21,762 nt of DNA from Beroe ovata (GCA_946803715.1 CAMPET010000105.1:106626-128387), one strand, 5' to 3'. Positions 1-9,345 are shown, counted from the first letter of the stretch. Program-made: numbers and translations. The notes: generated by a model from the sequence alone, not told the origin.

Positions 1-32
<32 letters not shown>
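1..32. repeat. (CA)n microsatellite
   Basis: Sixteen uninterrupted CA dinucleotides at the left edge of the window. The tract may continue beyond the edge. Confidence 0.97.
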
Positions 33-33
<1 letters not shown>

Positions 34-119
34 GCCTCTCTCTTGCTGCTATACCCTGCTCTCTTTGTTATCCTCTCACTCCTGCTACTGCTCTCCCTCT
101 CATTAAATTGACTATTTAC

Positions 120-222
120 TGACGTCAGCAGCCTTCTCTCCACCCATTGGATAGTGAGAGTCACGTGACCATACCCCTCGTCGCTTATTGGTCGGTTACT
201 ATCAATCTGATGATTTCATTGG
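120..222. promoter_or_regulatory. CRE + E-box + triple CCAAT cluster
   Basis: Perfect palindromic CRE TGACGTCA at 120-127, palindromic E-box TCACGTGA at 161-168, and three inverted CCAAT boxes (ATTGG) at 146-150, 187-191 and 218-222. NF-Y, bZIP/CREB and bHLH (USF/TFE-type) factors bind these motifs in animals. No gene start is visible within 3 kb on the + strand, so this could be a promoter for a gene off the left edge on the - strand, or a distal promoter for the DGK gene with 5'-UTR introns. Function is inferred from motif density only. Confidence 0.5.
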
Positions 223-343
223 TTAGTGAGGTTGTCTCGGTGTTGCTCCATACAGTGAGTCGTAAATGTATGTATTCATAGCTGCATGTGCCTGCGTTTT
301 CACTGTTGCTCCTGTGATTTATACAGATATCATATCCTCTATC

Positions 344-377
344 GTTGCTAAGCAACACACAGACGTTGCTAAGCAAC
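344..377. promoter_or_regulatory. Two perfect RFX X-box palindromes
   Basis: The 13-mer GTTGCTAAGCAAC occurs twice, at 344-356 and 365-377, start-to-start 21 bp (about two helical turns). It matches the RFX X-box consensus (GTNRCC-N0-3-RGYAAC), apart from T in place of C at the inner position of the left half-site. RFX factors control ciliary and other genes in animals. A donor-like CAG|GTATGT follows at 381-389, so the sites could lie in or near a 5' non-coding exon. Confidence 0.55.
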
Positions 378-518
378 TTACAGGTATGTTACCGTACGAC
401 TGCCTGAGATCCCGATAATAATCTAAAGGACACACCATGGTTCCTATTGTACATTGCCCATAGCACTGCATTGTATGTATGGCGCTGTATGCCACAGCGC
501 TGTTGTACACTGTAACAG

Positions 519-543
519 TTCATTAAATTCCCGATTTAATGAA
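519..543. other. Perfect 10-bp hairpin
   Basis: TTCATTAAAT (519-528) and ATTTAATGAA (534-543) form perfect inverted arms around a 5-nt loop. A shorter hairpin lies just upstream (GCGCTGT 482-488 / ACAGCGC 494-500). No function is assignable. Confidence 0.5.
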
Positions 544-866
544 ATCCAGTTGTTATTGTTTCTCCCCTAATCACACAAATAATTGAATAGGACAAAGTTT
601 CCTCAATTAGATTTATCGCGCTCCCTGTCGGAATATTCCAATAATAGCCATGTCTTTGTTTCATTGATTGCTTCTGTCTTATTTTACTACGTGTCTTGTC
701 CGTGTATTAGTCAGTGTCTTGTCAGTGTCTTAGTGAGATAGTGTCCTTTACATCGTTTAAGCCAGGCACCATTACACCATGATGACCATGTTATAAAGAA
801 CGTGTATAGTCGGACATGAAACCCTTCATGTCAATGAATTCCACAGAAATACCGTAACCATGGTAA

Positions 867-900
867 CCATATATGGTGGAATGATTACTGCCATATATGG
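867..900. promoter_or_regulatory. Paired CArG boxes with TEAD-like site
   Basis: CCATATATGG, a perfect palindromic SRF-type CArG box, occurs at 867-876 and again at 891-900. Between them GGAATG (878-883) matches the TEAD/MCAT core. The surrounding sequence (CCATATATGGTRGAATG) is itself duplicated with a 24-bp period. Binding is inferred from motif match only. Confidence 0.45.
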
Positions 901-1323
901 TAGAATGGCTGTCATGTCAATGTGTGTGTGTGTCTGGGCATTAACACTGACAAGACTGATGGGCATCTAAATTCAGAGCTTTATTGTGTTTGTGTATGTT
1001 TGTGTGGGTGTATCAGACTCAAGCAGGCTTACCGGCTACTCTTCACAGTTTCTTCTCAATCTCCATTGCAGTGATGAACAATCTCGAGAGGAATGACCGC
1101 GCTCCCACCGCTCCCCTACTCCCCTTTTCATTTAACCTTCAATTCTGGGTATTCATACCACTGAGAAGACGACCCTCTGTCTGACACCACTGAAAAACCT
1201 GAGGAATAATGAGATATAGGGAAAGCACACCATTCATAATTCCAGTCCACAGTGGTCTTCGTGCGGAATATGTGACCTGAAGTTCATATCGGTATATTCT
1301 GACGTCAATGCTGGCATAAGTAG

Positions 1324-1575
1324 ACTCTGACACCACTTTTTTCGGACACGAGCTGCTCACACTGACAACAGCTCTCCCTGACACTTTTCTCTGACACCAC
1401 TTTTCGCTGACACCACTTCTCACTGATACCAGTTCTCCCTGAGTCCGACTTTCCTTGACACCAGTTCACTCTAACACTATTCCTCCTTGACACCAGTTTA
1501 CTCTGACACCACTTTTCGCTGACACCAGTTTACTCTGACACCACTTTTCGCTGACACCACTTTTTCTCTGACAGG
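1324..1575. repeat. 16-bp minisatellite, CTGACACCACTTTTCG unit
   Basis: Units starting near 1391, 1407, 1423, 1440, 1455, 1471, 1487, 1503, 1519, 1535, 1551 and 1568 are spaced 15-17 bp, nearly always 16. More degenerate copies extend left to about 1327. The period is not a multiple of three, and the repeat creates several short - strand open frames with recurring Ser-Glu-Lys/Trp-Cys-Gln peptides. These are artefacts, not genes. Confidence 0.9.
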
Positions 1576-2409
1576 GCTCGTTCTGAGAGCACCTCATTTC
1601 GTACTCAAATACAGAGAGCATTCTTATCAAAGCACTCTTATCAATTATAGCACACACTCTTTCTTTGTAGTTTGGAGTTGCTTTGTACAAAACTTCAATC
1701 ATGTATTCTCATTGGGTGTGGCCTTCATTTTTTACATGATGCCTGCTGTTCAATGTACTGTCAGCATCTCTTTTCTTCACCATCATACGGTTTGGAATTT
1801 TGATATTTGCTCCCCAAATATACGTCATATTTATGCAATTGATCCTGCAGCTGCACACTCATGTAATGAAACCATCCTTTTAGTAGGGTGCATTGTTGAA
1901 GGAATATAGGTTACAATATGCTCATTTAGGTGACGGAGCACAGTTGTTGAATCGAGCACGTCATTCCACTGACGACGCCCCTTTCGATAGCTATAAATAC
2001 CACCTCTCTATGTGTGTGCTGTGTAATCGTACATTTGCCTTCTCTAAAGTTGCTGCTACCTAGGGTGAAATGGTATGCCTCACCCTCCTTTAAACTGTGT
2101 TCCTAATAACTGCAGAGCTCTGTTATTTTCTTCTACATAGGATCATGGCTATATCGGCTCCAATAAGTACCTATAACCGGACGGCAATTGGACGCGGATG
2201 AAGAGCAGAACTGGCAGAGACTGGTTTTTGTGCCACCGTTATATGACGTCATAGACATTCCTGTCAGCACGTATTGAACTGAATCGATTAACGATTTTTT
2301 GCGCGACCACAACACACATGATACTGACGTCTGGCAGGTATTATACCACCTACTGAGACGCGCGCGTCATGACCAGCTTGCTGCCGTTGCCTTGACAACA
2401 CTTCCACAA

Positions 2410-2514
2410 ACACGTGTAACGTGACTGAAATCACGTATGTCACGTGACTGTGTGACGTCACCCCTTGTCAACACACTGATACATATGTATCAGTGAGTGT
2501 GACTGTGTATATAG
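2410..2514 (+). promoter_or_regulatory. E-box/CRE cluster with palindrome and TATA-like box
   Basis: CACGTG core at 2411-2416, TCACGTGA at 2440-2447, TGACGTCA at 2453-2460, a perfect 22-bp palindrome at 2474-2495 (centre ACTGATACATATGTATCAGT) and TATATAG at 2508-2514. The 47-60 bp from the CRE/E-box to the TATA-like element resembles the spacing in the homeobox-gene promoter block. This is the best candidate for a core promoter of the DGK gene, about 0.8 kb upstream of its ATG. Confidence 0.5.
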
Positions 2515-2841
2515 TTCCAGAATAGCACTGTGTGTAGTCGTTGTGTATGATGGTTTGTTAATTGCAACCCCTCTTTTCATTATTATTGTATCTCGTGATA
2601 TTATCTCCGATATTAATCACCTTAATTGGTTTGTAATGCGAACCAATTTCCAATATTTTACGTGTGATACTGGGAATTAAGTACACTCTTCCTTTCAACA
2701 CTTCACAGCGCTATTCTTACTGAAGGTTGTTCTTGTTGTGTTAACCACTTCCTTTCGCACTTCTTTCTTCCTCCGATGGGAGCTGTACTTCTCTTATTCC
2801 GTCCCGGGGTAAACACTTATTCAAATTTGGAATCAGCACTA

Positions 2842-2868
2842 CCATATAAGGGCATATACCATATAAGG
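2842..2868. promoter_or_regulatory. Second pair of CArG boxes
   Basis: CCATATAAGG, an exact CC(A/T)6GG SRF site, occurs at 2842-2851 and 2859-2868 within a 17-bp direct repeat. It lies about 0.5 kb upstream of the DGK ATG. Together with the pair at 867-900, four CArG boxes lie in this flank. Confidence 0.45.
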
Positions 2869-3339
2869 GCATGCAGGAGCTGGCAAATCGTAAGGTTTAA
2901 TTATATTTTCTGTCAAATAACACCATAGCCAGTAGAACTCTATACACATTAAACAGGGCGGTGTCTCCCCTACTATAACAGAGGGAAGGAGTGGTCTAAT
3001 TGCTGTCTCCCGTGAACTTTTCCTTTCATAGACACTCTGTTTTTATCCCATTGCTGGTGTGGGGCGGCGCTGTTCTTTTCCTCTAGTTTTCTTCTGTCTG
3101 CAGCGTAGTAGGGGTTCGATATAATTGCAATAATTTCGCGAGCTTTCGTCATTGAGGACCCACAAATTACTCGCAGATTTTCCTTCCTGATAATTCACCT
3201 ACACTTTCCATTCTATAGGATGTAGAAAATGTAGGGAGGGGTAGGATCCACACCTGATGCTGGACCGTCACGCCAGCACGCTGCTATATCACGCCCCCTC
3301 TGTTGCGTACCCCTGAACAACGCACACCCCCCTTCACAC

Positions 3340-5607
3340 ATGTCAGAGTGGAGTGAGGGAGTGGCGAGTGGTAACCACGCCTGGTACGAATACGAGGGCG
3401 GTGTGCTCTGTGCCCTCACCACACCCGATAAGGACTGCCGGAGTAAGGGGTGTGATAGGAAGATGAAGATTAAGTGTGCGGCGTGCCACACTGTCGTACA
3501 CGAGGAGTGCCGAGAGGATTTGTCTGTCCGGTGTAGGGTAACGTTTAGGGAGGCTGGCTACAAGAAGGAGTTATGGACGCCCCACCATTGGGTCCTCCAA
3601 CGTAAGGGATGCGGTACGAAGTGCCGGGCGTGCAACAAAACTCTCCCTAAATCAGGGGGATGGAGTGCCGCGCGGAACAACAAAGCCTTCGTCGCTGTCC
3701 TGTGTTCGTGGTGTAAGGACATTTATCACACTTCGTGTTTCACGCTCAGTCTTATCGAGGATCACTGTTCGTTGGGTGAACTGGAGCAGATTATCGTCCC
3801 CCCTAACTGGGTGGTTTATACCTCCAAACTCAGTAAAAAGCCAGACAAACGGAAAATCAGCTACTCGACTCGGCCCTCCTCCTGTTCATCTAAACGCGGA
3901 AATCACCGGAAACGCCAGGAACACGAAAAAGACGAGGGTAGTCGTCGACCGTTTCACATCAAAGTTTCATCATCGATTAACTCCACGAAAACTCCGTTGC
4001 TCGTCTTCGTGAACCCTAAATCGGGGGGAAACCAGGGCGCGGCCCTTATCCGATCGTTCCAATGGTTTTTAAACCCTCGTCAGGTGTTTGATATGTCTGA
4101 GGGTGGTCCAACTCTCGGTCTCCAGTTGTACCAACACGTGGCGAACCTCAGGATACTCGTTTGTGGAGGGGATGGGACCGCGGGATGGGTCCTCTCTGAG
4201 ATTGATAAACTCAACTTCATGCATCTCCCGCCCATGGCGATTCTACCGCTGGGTACCGGTAATGACCTGGCTCGGGTTCTGAATTGGGGGGCAGCGTACG
4301 CTGGGGAACCTATTGATAAGATCCTGAGTCAGGTGTCAGATGCTGTGGTCCACTGTTTAGACCGATGGGAGATTGTGGTGGAAAACATTGATACTCGTAA
4401 TCTGACCCCCATATCCCCACGATCAATCAGCGTGGACGAGGCAGATGCTCAGATCTGCAAAGATGACGGCCCCCTCACAAACCCTACCACGAAACTTCCC
4501 CTCAACATTTTCAACAACTACTTCGGTATCGGCCTAGATGCTCACATACAATTTCAATTTCACACTGGCCGGGAAGCGAAGCCGGAGAAATTCAACAGTC
4601 GCGCGTATAACAAGTTTGTGTATTTTAAGGGAGGGTTGTACGACACTTTCGAGCAGAAGTATAAGAATCTGTCCAAGTTCGTGGAACTAACCTGCGATGG
4701 GGAGGATTACACGGAGAAAATTCGAGAACACAAGATCCATTGTATCGTATTTCTCAATATCAAGAGTTACTCAGGTGGGGCTAACCCATGGGGAAACCAG
4801 CAGGGGAGCGCACGACCTGCAGCCATGGATGACGGGTTCATTGAGGTGGTGGGACTGTTCTCCGCCCCCACAATGGCAGCCCTGCAGGTCGGTCTGACCG
4901 GTAAACGGATCTGTCAGTGTCGACGAGCCGTTGTCAGTACTCGGAAAGCCGTGCACTGCCAAGTGGACGGAGAGCCCTGCTACATCGTACCGTCCACCAT
5001 GAAGATTTGCCGGCGAAATCAGAGCAGAATGCTGATGAGGTGGAAAAGTCGAGATCAGATCAAATCTAACAGCTCCGCTTCCATAGTGGACAGCAGTGTT
5101 GGAGTGTCGAGTTATTCCGAGGATATGCCCCCGGTCAACGTTGCTATTCACAAGATAACTGCCTCCGACTTTCAGACTCACTACGGATCCTTGGCACGGC
5201 TCCAAGAGGTGGCTCAGCCCCTGACCATGGTGGTGTCTCACCCTGCCGCCACTCTTGACACCATCAGACCGACCGTTGTGGAGTGTGTCCGGGCGAGCAC
5301 TGCAGCTAATTCATCAGAACAGCTGGATACGAACTGGGTATTCCTCCATCGGGCTAATGACCGTCTCTACCCCATATCTGCTGACATGGAAACACAACTG
5401 TGTATCGGGGACATGGTCACAACCGGGGTCTTTGTCGTGAACACTTCCGTAACGGAGTGTAACGAGGCATGTCGTAACGAGGCGTGTCGTAACGATTCGT
5501 GCCGTAACGAGTCGTGTCGTAACGAGGCAGGCGAGACCAGCGACACGCTGTCGGAATCCCACAGTTATGTTGAGTGTAATAACCAAGATATTGACGAGGG
5601 TTCCTGA
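3340..5607 (+). CDS. DGKZ/DGKI: Type IV diacylglycerol kinase (zeta/iota-like), no ankyrin repeats
   Basis: Phosphorylates diacylglycerol to phosphatidic acid with ATP, ending DAG signalling at membranes or in the nucleus. The 755-residue protein has two C1 zinc fingers (about 13-65, with C46/C49/H54/C57/C65; and 83-143, with H83/C95/C98/C122/C125/H130/C133/C143). A Lys/Arg-rich linker follows (about 163-203), like the MARCKS-type/NLS segment of DGK zeta. The catalytic domain starts about 219 with VFVNPKSGGNQG, GGDGT at 276-280 and LPLGTGNDLAR at 302-312. The accessory domain includes PEKFNSR and VDGEPC (542-547). The conserved post-catalytic domain of type IV enzymes follows (about 596-700). 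The ankyrin repeats and PDZ ligand of vertebrate zeta/iota are absent; the tail instead has a Cys-Arg-Asn-Glu-Ala repeat (711-730). Homology begins at the N-terminal WSE motif, three residues after this ATG; an in-frame stop lies at 3232-3234. It is intronless, unlike its neighbours. Exact subfamily naming assumes a single invertebrate type IV gene. Confidence 0.95.
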   Translation: MSEWSEGVASGNHAWYEYEGGVLCALTTPDKDCRSKGCDRKMKIKCAACHTVVHEECREDLSVRCRVTFREAGYKKELWTPHHWVLQRKGCGTKCRACNKTLPKSGGWSAARNNKAFVAVLCSWCKDIYHTSCFTLSLIEDHCSLGELEQIIVPPNWVVYTSKLSKKPDKRKISYSTRPSSCSSKRGNHRKRQEHEKDEGSRRPFHIKVSSSINSTKTPLLVFVNPKSGGNQGAALIRSFQWFLNPRQVFDMSEGGPTLGLQLYQHVANLRILVCGGDGTAGWVLSEIDKLNFMHLPPMAILPLGTGNDLARVLNWGAAYAGEPIDKILSQVSDAVVHCLDRWEIVVENIDTRNLTPISPRSISVDEADAQICKDDGPLTNPTTKLPLNIFNNYFGIGLDAHIQFQFHTGREAKPEKFNSRAYNKFVYFKGGLYDTFEQKYKNLSKFVELTCDGEDYTEKIREHKIHCIVFLNIKSYSGGANPWGNQQGSARPAAMDDGFIEVVGLFSAPTMAALQVGLTGKRICQCRRAVVSTRKAVHCQVDGEPCYIVPSTMKICRRNQSRMLMRWKSRDQIKSNSSASIVDSSVGVSSYSEDMPPVNVAIHKITASDFQTHYGSLARLQEVAQPLTMVVSHPAATLDTIRPTVVECVRASTAANSSEQLDTNWVFLHRANDRLYPISADMETQLCIGDMVTTGVFVVNTSVTECNEACRNEACRNDSCRNESCRNEAGETSDTLSESHSYVECNNQDIDEGS
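5458..5529 (+). repeat. 15-bp in-frame coding repeat (CRNEA)
   Basis: Four full units (5470-5484, 5485-5499, 5500-5514, 5515-5529) plus a partial one at 5458-5469, each close to TGTCGTAACGAGGCG. They encode Cys-Arg-Asn-(Glu/Asp)-(Ala/Ser) pentapeptides in the C-terminal tail of the DGK. Because 15 is a multiple of three, copy number can change without a frameshift. Confidence 0.92.
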
Positions 5608-5628
5608 GTTTCTGTCATGGTTATTATA

Positions 5629-5670
5629 ACGGTGTCACCATGGTGATGACGGTGTCAACATGGTGGTGTC
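5629..5670. repeat. 21-bp tandem duplication after the DGK stop
   Basis: Two copies of an ACGGTGTCAMCATGGTGRTG-type unit (5629-5649 and 5650-5670) in the putative DGK 3'-UTR. No clear AATAAA signal is seen within the next several hundred bases. Confidence 0.7.
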
Positions 5671-8333
5671 ATAGTGTTTGTATCACAATTGTGTTTTGTA
5701 TTACTCATGCAAAATATGTTTAAGTGATGAGTGATCATATGTTTTTGAACAAGTTTCTTGATTATGTATATTGTGTGATCATCAGTGACACCGATGTGTC
5801 AAGATTTTAATTTATATTACAGTGACGTCATAACTGTATATATATGGTGTCAATATAGTATTTCGGAAAGACGTATTTTGCCGTTTTATCGAATTGTAGT
5901 ATGCTTATTGCATAGCACAGGGTATGCATTCTTGTGTGTGTGTCTTGTGTACTTTCATGAGCTGAACTTATAGGGTTGCCTCGCAGAAGTTATTTACATG
6001 AGTAATTGGTCTAACTATTATATATTTTCGTGTCAAAGGAATCCGAGTTTTATTATTTTACTGTGTGGTTGTTAAACTCCACTGGCGCTGTCTACTACTA
6101 GCCGGCGATGAGGTGAACCTGTGGTTATAACACTTGCCGAGCAGAAGGCCTCTAATTTCCAAGGGGTCAAAACACTAAAATTCAAATTGGGGAGCGACGA
6201 AAATCGAAATGTGTTGAAAGGCTAAGTTGAACTAGGGTAGCTCAAGAGAATACCAGTCCACAAATCTGCATCAGGGAAGTTGTGTGTGACCACCAGCTAT
6301 CCTATCGCGGTGTAGCGTGTGTCGTACTGCCGCTTCTCGATGTACATTGTCAGCTTTTCTTGTCTGTTACAACTAGATATGGTCTCTACCAGAAGCATTA
6401 CCCTGTGTCACTGTCAAAGGGAAGAACAAAAATTGTTCTCGTGTTGACTATTGTGATGTCTCACCTCCCAATTGACACAACGATAGAACAAGGTTAACAG
6501 AGCACACTTACGCTGTTTTTTCGTTGTGTTGATGCTGTCTCATTGTTGTATCGACACCAGTACACACAAACAACATGGTATAGGATACACATCATATACT
6601 CCAAAGTCATAAGATGCAACGTTCCAAATCGAATATTATATTATGAGGTGGATAATTTGGCCCATTGCCATCAACAGCCCATGATATTTCTACTTCTGTA
6701 ATCTGCTCTAGATTCTAGAAGGAATGTGGCGAGTATTATATTATCATGGAGTGACATTATGTGTTGTTGCTGTTGTTGCTGCTGTTGTTGTTTCTCCCTA
6801 TCCGGTGGGTGAATTCAGGCTGCCCGCGCCGCCGCGTCTCGCGTGTTTCACAGCATGATCAGTCTTGGGAGTGAGGACTGAGGCGTAGAGGCCACCCTTC
6901 ATAATCACTTGATCACATGAAATAATCTACTGTCTATATCTAGCTGTTATGGCAGTAATATCTCTAAAGCTCCAGCCCGTTGGGCTGCTGCCCCCTACGC
7001 CCCCATACTCTCCACACTTCTCACTCTACAACAAACGAAAGTATGGTGCTTTATCCTGACATTTCTATATTGCGCGCACGTGAACGCTTGTGCGCGTATA
7101 TCCACTACAGCTACTGGCACCCATTGTCATCATATTGTAAGAGAAACTCCCACGCTACACATGATGGGACATGATTCTTGACATGAGGATAGTAGACATC
7201 TTGTCAATTCACTCCCCCCTCACTCAATCCATTCACCCGCTTGCTTCGTTAAATATGTACGTGGGTGAGAAAGAGAGGGGGCGAGATGGGATGCACTAAC
7301 ACACTGGCAGTAGGTAATTTGAGAGAGGGTGACTGGTGAGATAGAGAGAGAGGGAGAGTGCCAGCCAAACTCATGAGCTATAGTTAGTGGAGAGAGAGAG
7401 AGAGAGAGTTCTGTGTGAGTATGCTCGTTGTGAATATATAGAGAGAGAGGGGGAAAGAGAGAGAAGGCTCTCTCCTTGATCCATTTTGCATTGTTAATTG
7501 ATGTACATTTCTATTTTCGACGATTGGTCTTTAAATAGCCAGCCTGATTCTCTTTTCAAGCTTCGCTGTTTGCATGGAGATACGGAAAAATCACATCTTC
7601 CCAACCAACTCTCACCTTCAAAGCCGCGCGGAACTGCACTATTTTCACCAGCTCAACTATACTGTCGGCTGGGTACAATATAATCAGTACTATTCACAGA
7701 GAGTGATTATGTCTTATATGCAGACTGAGCTGGCATACTCTTTTCTCTATCCTTATGCTTCTCCCTCTCTCTTTCTCTAGACTCTAATCTCTCTCTATTT
7801 ATAGGTTTAGTACGGCGGGAGAACCTGTACAGAGTCAGCAAGGGTTTCTGCTGCGTTATCACGAATTTATTCTCGTAAAATATATTTAGTTTTTGAACAA
7901 TTCAATAGTTTACTTTTATTTTGTTAATTTATCCATTTTGTTAATTTATCATTTTAGTTAATTTTGCTTTTCGCCAGCCAATGACTCATTGAGCGTGGAC
8001 GTATAGTGACGACTATACAGTATACACTGATCATATAGTGTGTGTGCTTGTTATCGATTTACAACATGCTGTGAGCGTGTGTGTGCGTGTGCGTGTGTTT
8101 GTGTGTATCTGTGTGTGTGTCTGTGTGTGTTCTAGAATAATCTGGAATTATTGGTTGTAATGATTTGCACTACATATCTCGTAATAATGGTCGTAGACTA
8201 TGGACACAATATATGCATGATCATGATAAGCACTAAGCAGAATGCACTATCTCTAATTTTCAGCAGTTGTTGATTCACGAAATTAACTTTAGATCTCATC
8301 CCAGTTTTTACCGATATCTGTACTTTGCAAGTT

Positions 8334-8409
8334 GTAAACCAGATGCATTATTGTAAACCAGTTGTATTGTAAACCGGTAGTACTATAGCTAACCGGTATT
8401 CTTGTTTAC
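8334..8409. promoter_or_regulatory. Cluster of forkhead-like motifs
   Basis: GTAAACC at 8334-8340, 8353-8359 and 8369-8375, followed by TGTTTAC at 8403-8409. The first three sit in an imperfect tandem repeat of 16-19 bp, and AACCGGTA is also duplicated (8372-8379, 8391-8398). They resemble FOX core sites, but a degenerate tandem repeat explains them equally well. Confidence 0.25.
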
Positions 8410-8703
8410 ACTACACCTGATGACAGCAGCTAGTATAATATACCTAGAGTAATTACTAATTATAACTGTGCTAATAGTGTTTGTTAACAACAACAGACGT
8501 GAATTGTGTTTCTTGTGCAAAATATGCACTATTTTGCAAGGACAATCTGCTGTTGTCGTGCGTTTTTCAAAGCACAAACCAATGAAATAAAACATGTTGC
8601 TCAAAATTGTTGCTTATGGTCGTGCGTTCATTTCTTCGCGAAAAATCTGCAACTCATATGCGGATACCTAGAATTTTTACCCTGTTCAGCGATTTCCAAA
8701 AAT

Positions 8704-8746
8704 CTTCAAAAACAGGGCTCGGGATTCCTGAGCCCTGTTTTTGAAG
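8704..8746. repeat. 43-bp perfect hairpin with CAGGGCTC ends
   Basis: Inverted arms of 17 bp (8704-8720 and 8730-8746) are perfectly complementary around a 9-nt loop. The inner part begins CAGGGCTC (8713) and ends GAGCCCTG (8737), resembling terminal inverted repeats of hAT-type DNA transposons. The bordering 8-mers are inverted (TTCAAAAA/TTTTTGAA) rather than direct, so no target-site duplication supports insertion. Confidence 0.6.
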
Positions 8747-8857
8747 CAGTAGTCAGGAATAGTAGTCTTTTATAGTTGATATCGGATAGTGTTAACATAC
8801 AACGTGATGTTTAAAAGCATATTAATATGCAATGAAGCATATATTGCTGGGTTGTCG

Positions 8858-8858
8858 N
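8858..8858. other. Ambiguous base / possible contig join
   Basis: A single N. The two other Ns in the window fall in a tandem repeat and in a palindrome loop, suggesting they mark contig joins rather than lone miscalls. Confidence 0.5.
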
Positions 8859-9052
8859 TATGCGTGCGCGCTAATGTTATTACCACTGTGTTCTTACTGA
8901 GAGTAAGTACTTCTGCTTGTAGCATGCTCTCCTTGTACAGCATATCCCTACACTCCGATTTGTATTAATTTTATGCTCGCATTTTTAAAGATGTTTTTGT
9001 AGCATTTCTACATGCGTTTTTACTTGTACGATTTCTTATTCAAAACACCGTT

Positions 9053-9170
9053 CTAGCAACTGCCACCTATTTTTGGTTACCTTTCCAAGAATCCAAGACA
9101 GCAACATCTCCTAGCAACCACCTAGCAACAGTTCCATAGCAACGCGGCCCCGATCTCTTCTCTATAAAAG
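9053..9170 (+). promoter_or_regulatory. TAGCAAC (X-box half-site) array and TATA box
   Basis: TAGCAAC-type RFX half-sites lie at 9053-9060, 9111-9118, 9122-9129 and 9136-9143, with a further AGCAAC at 9100-9105 and an opposite-half GTTACC at 9076-9081. A consensus TATAAAAG box follows at 9163-9170. This predicts transcription starting near 9193-9200 toward the mitochondrial carrier gene. Confidence 0.5.
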
Positions 9171-9330
9171 ACGGAGGACCACACTTTTTCCCATGACGCG
9201 CACATCCGGGTGATCATCACGGGAGATTCTCTGCCGAGTTCTGAAACATCCGTTCTCAAAGTTAGTACATCTCAACTCCACCGTTAATGAATATTCTTCT
9301 TTGGTAGGATTTATTCCCCCTCCCCCCGTC

Positions 9331-9345
9331 ATGCCGCCAGCAAGG
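9331..9345 (+). other. Alternative first coding exon candidate of the carrier
   Basis: ATGCCGCCAGCAAGG (five codons) is followed by a GTAGGG donor and would join in phase to the acceptor at 9951-9953. It lies downstream of the TATA box at 9163, but ATGs at 9194 and 9287 precede it. The competing model is the ATG at 9728-9730, a single codon before GTAGGT. Transcript data would decide. Confidence 0.3.

Larger units (their letters stand above)
384..3339. other. Gene-free 5' flank of the DGK gene
   Basis: I recognise no conserved coding exon on either strand here; the short open frames lack family features. Besides the individually listed motifs it contains further palindromic CREs (TGACGTCA at 1300-1307 and 2244-2251). 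An acceptor-like TTCTATAG ends near 3219, compatible with a 5'-UTR intron of the DGK transcript, which is not provable here. Confidence 0.5.
5671..9050. other. Intergenic region with microsatellites
   Basis: No conserved coding or RNA gene is recognised. Contents include a palindromic CRE TGACGTCA (5823-5830), a TTG/CTG trinucleotide tract (6763-6793), GA-rich microsatellites (about 7258-7470), a CT-rich tract (7739-7799), a GT-rich microsatellite (8076-8130), GTAAACC repeats (8334-8409), a hairpin (8704-8746) and an ambiguous base at 8858. The open frames here are short and lack family features. Confidence 0.6.

Noticed and set aside
984-1184. Possible small exon with ATG at 1075 after a CATTGCAG acceptor
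   Set aside because: The 36-residue peptide has no recognisable homology and no partner exon in phase.
1139-1702. Overlapping - strand open frames with repeated Ser-Glu-Lys / Trp-Cys-Gln peptides
   Set aside because: They are translations of the 16-bp minisatellite in several frames; the period is not a multiple of three.
4771-5241. 156-codon - strand open frame
   Set aside because: Antisense shadow of the strongly conserved DGK catalytic and accessory domain.
8506-8775. 89-codon + strand open frame
   Set aside because: Includes both arms of the 8704-8746 hairpin and has no recognisable domain or splice context.
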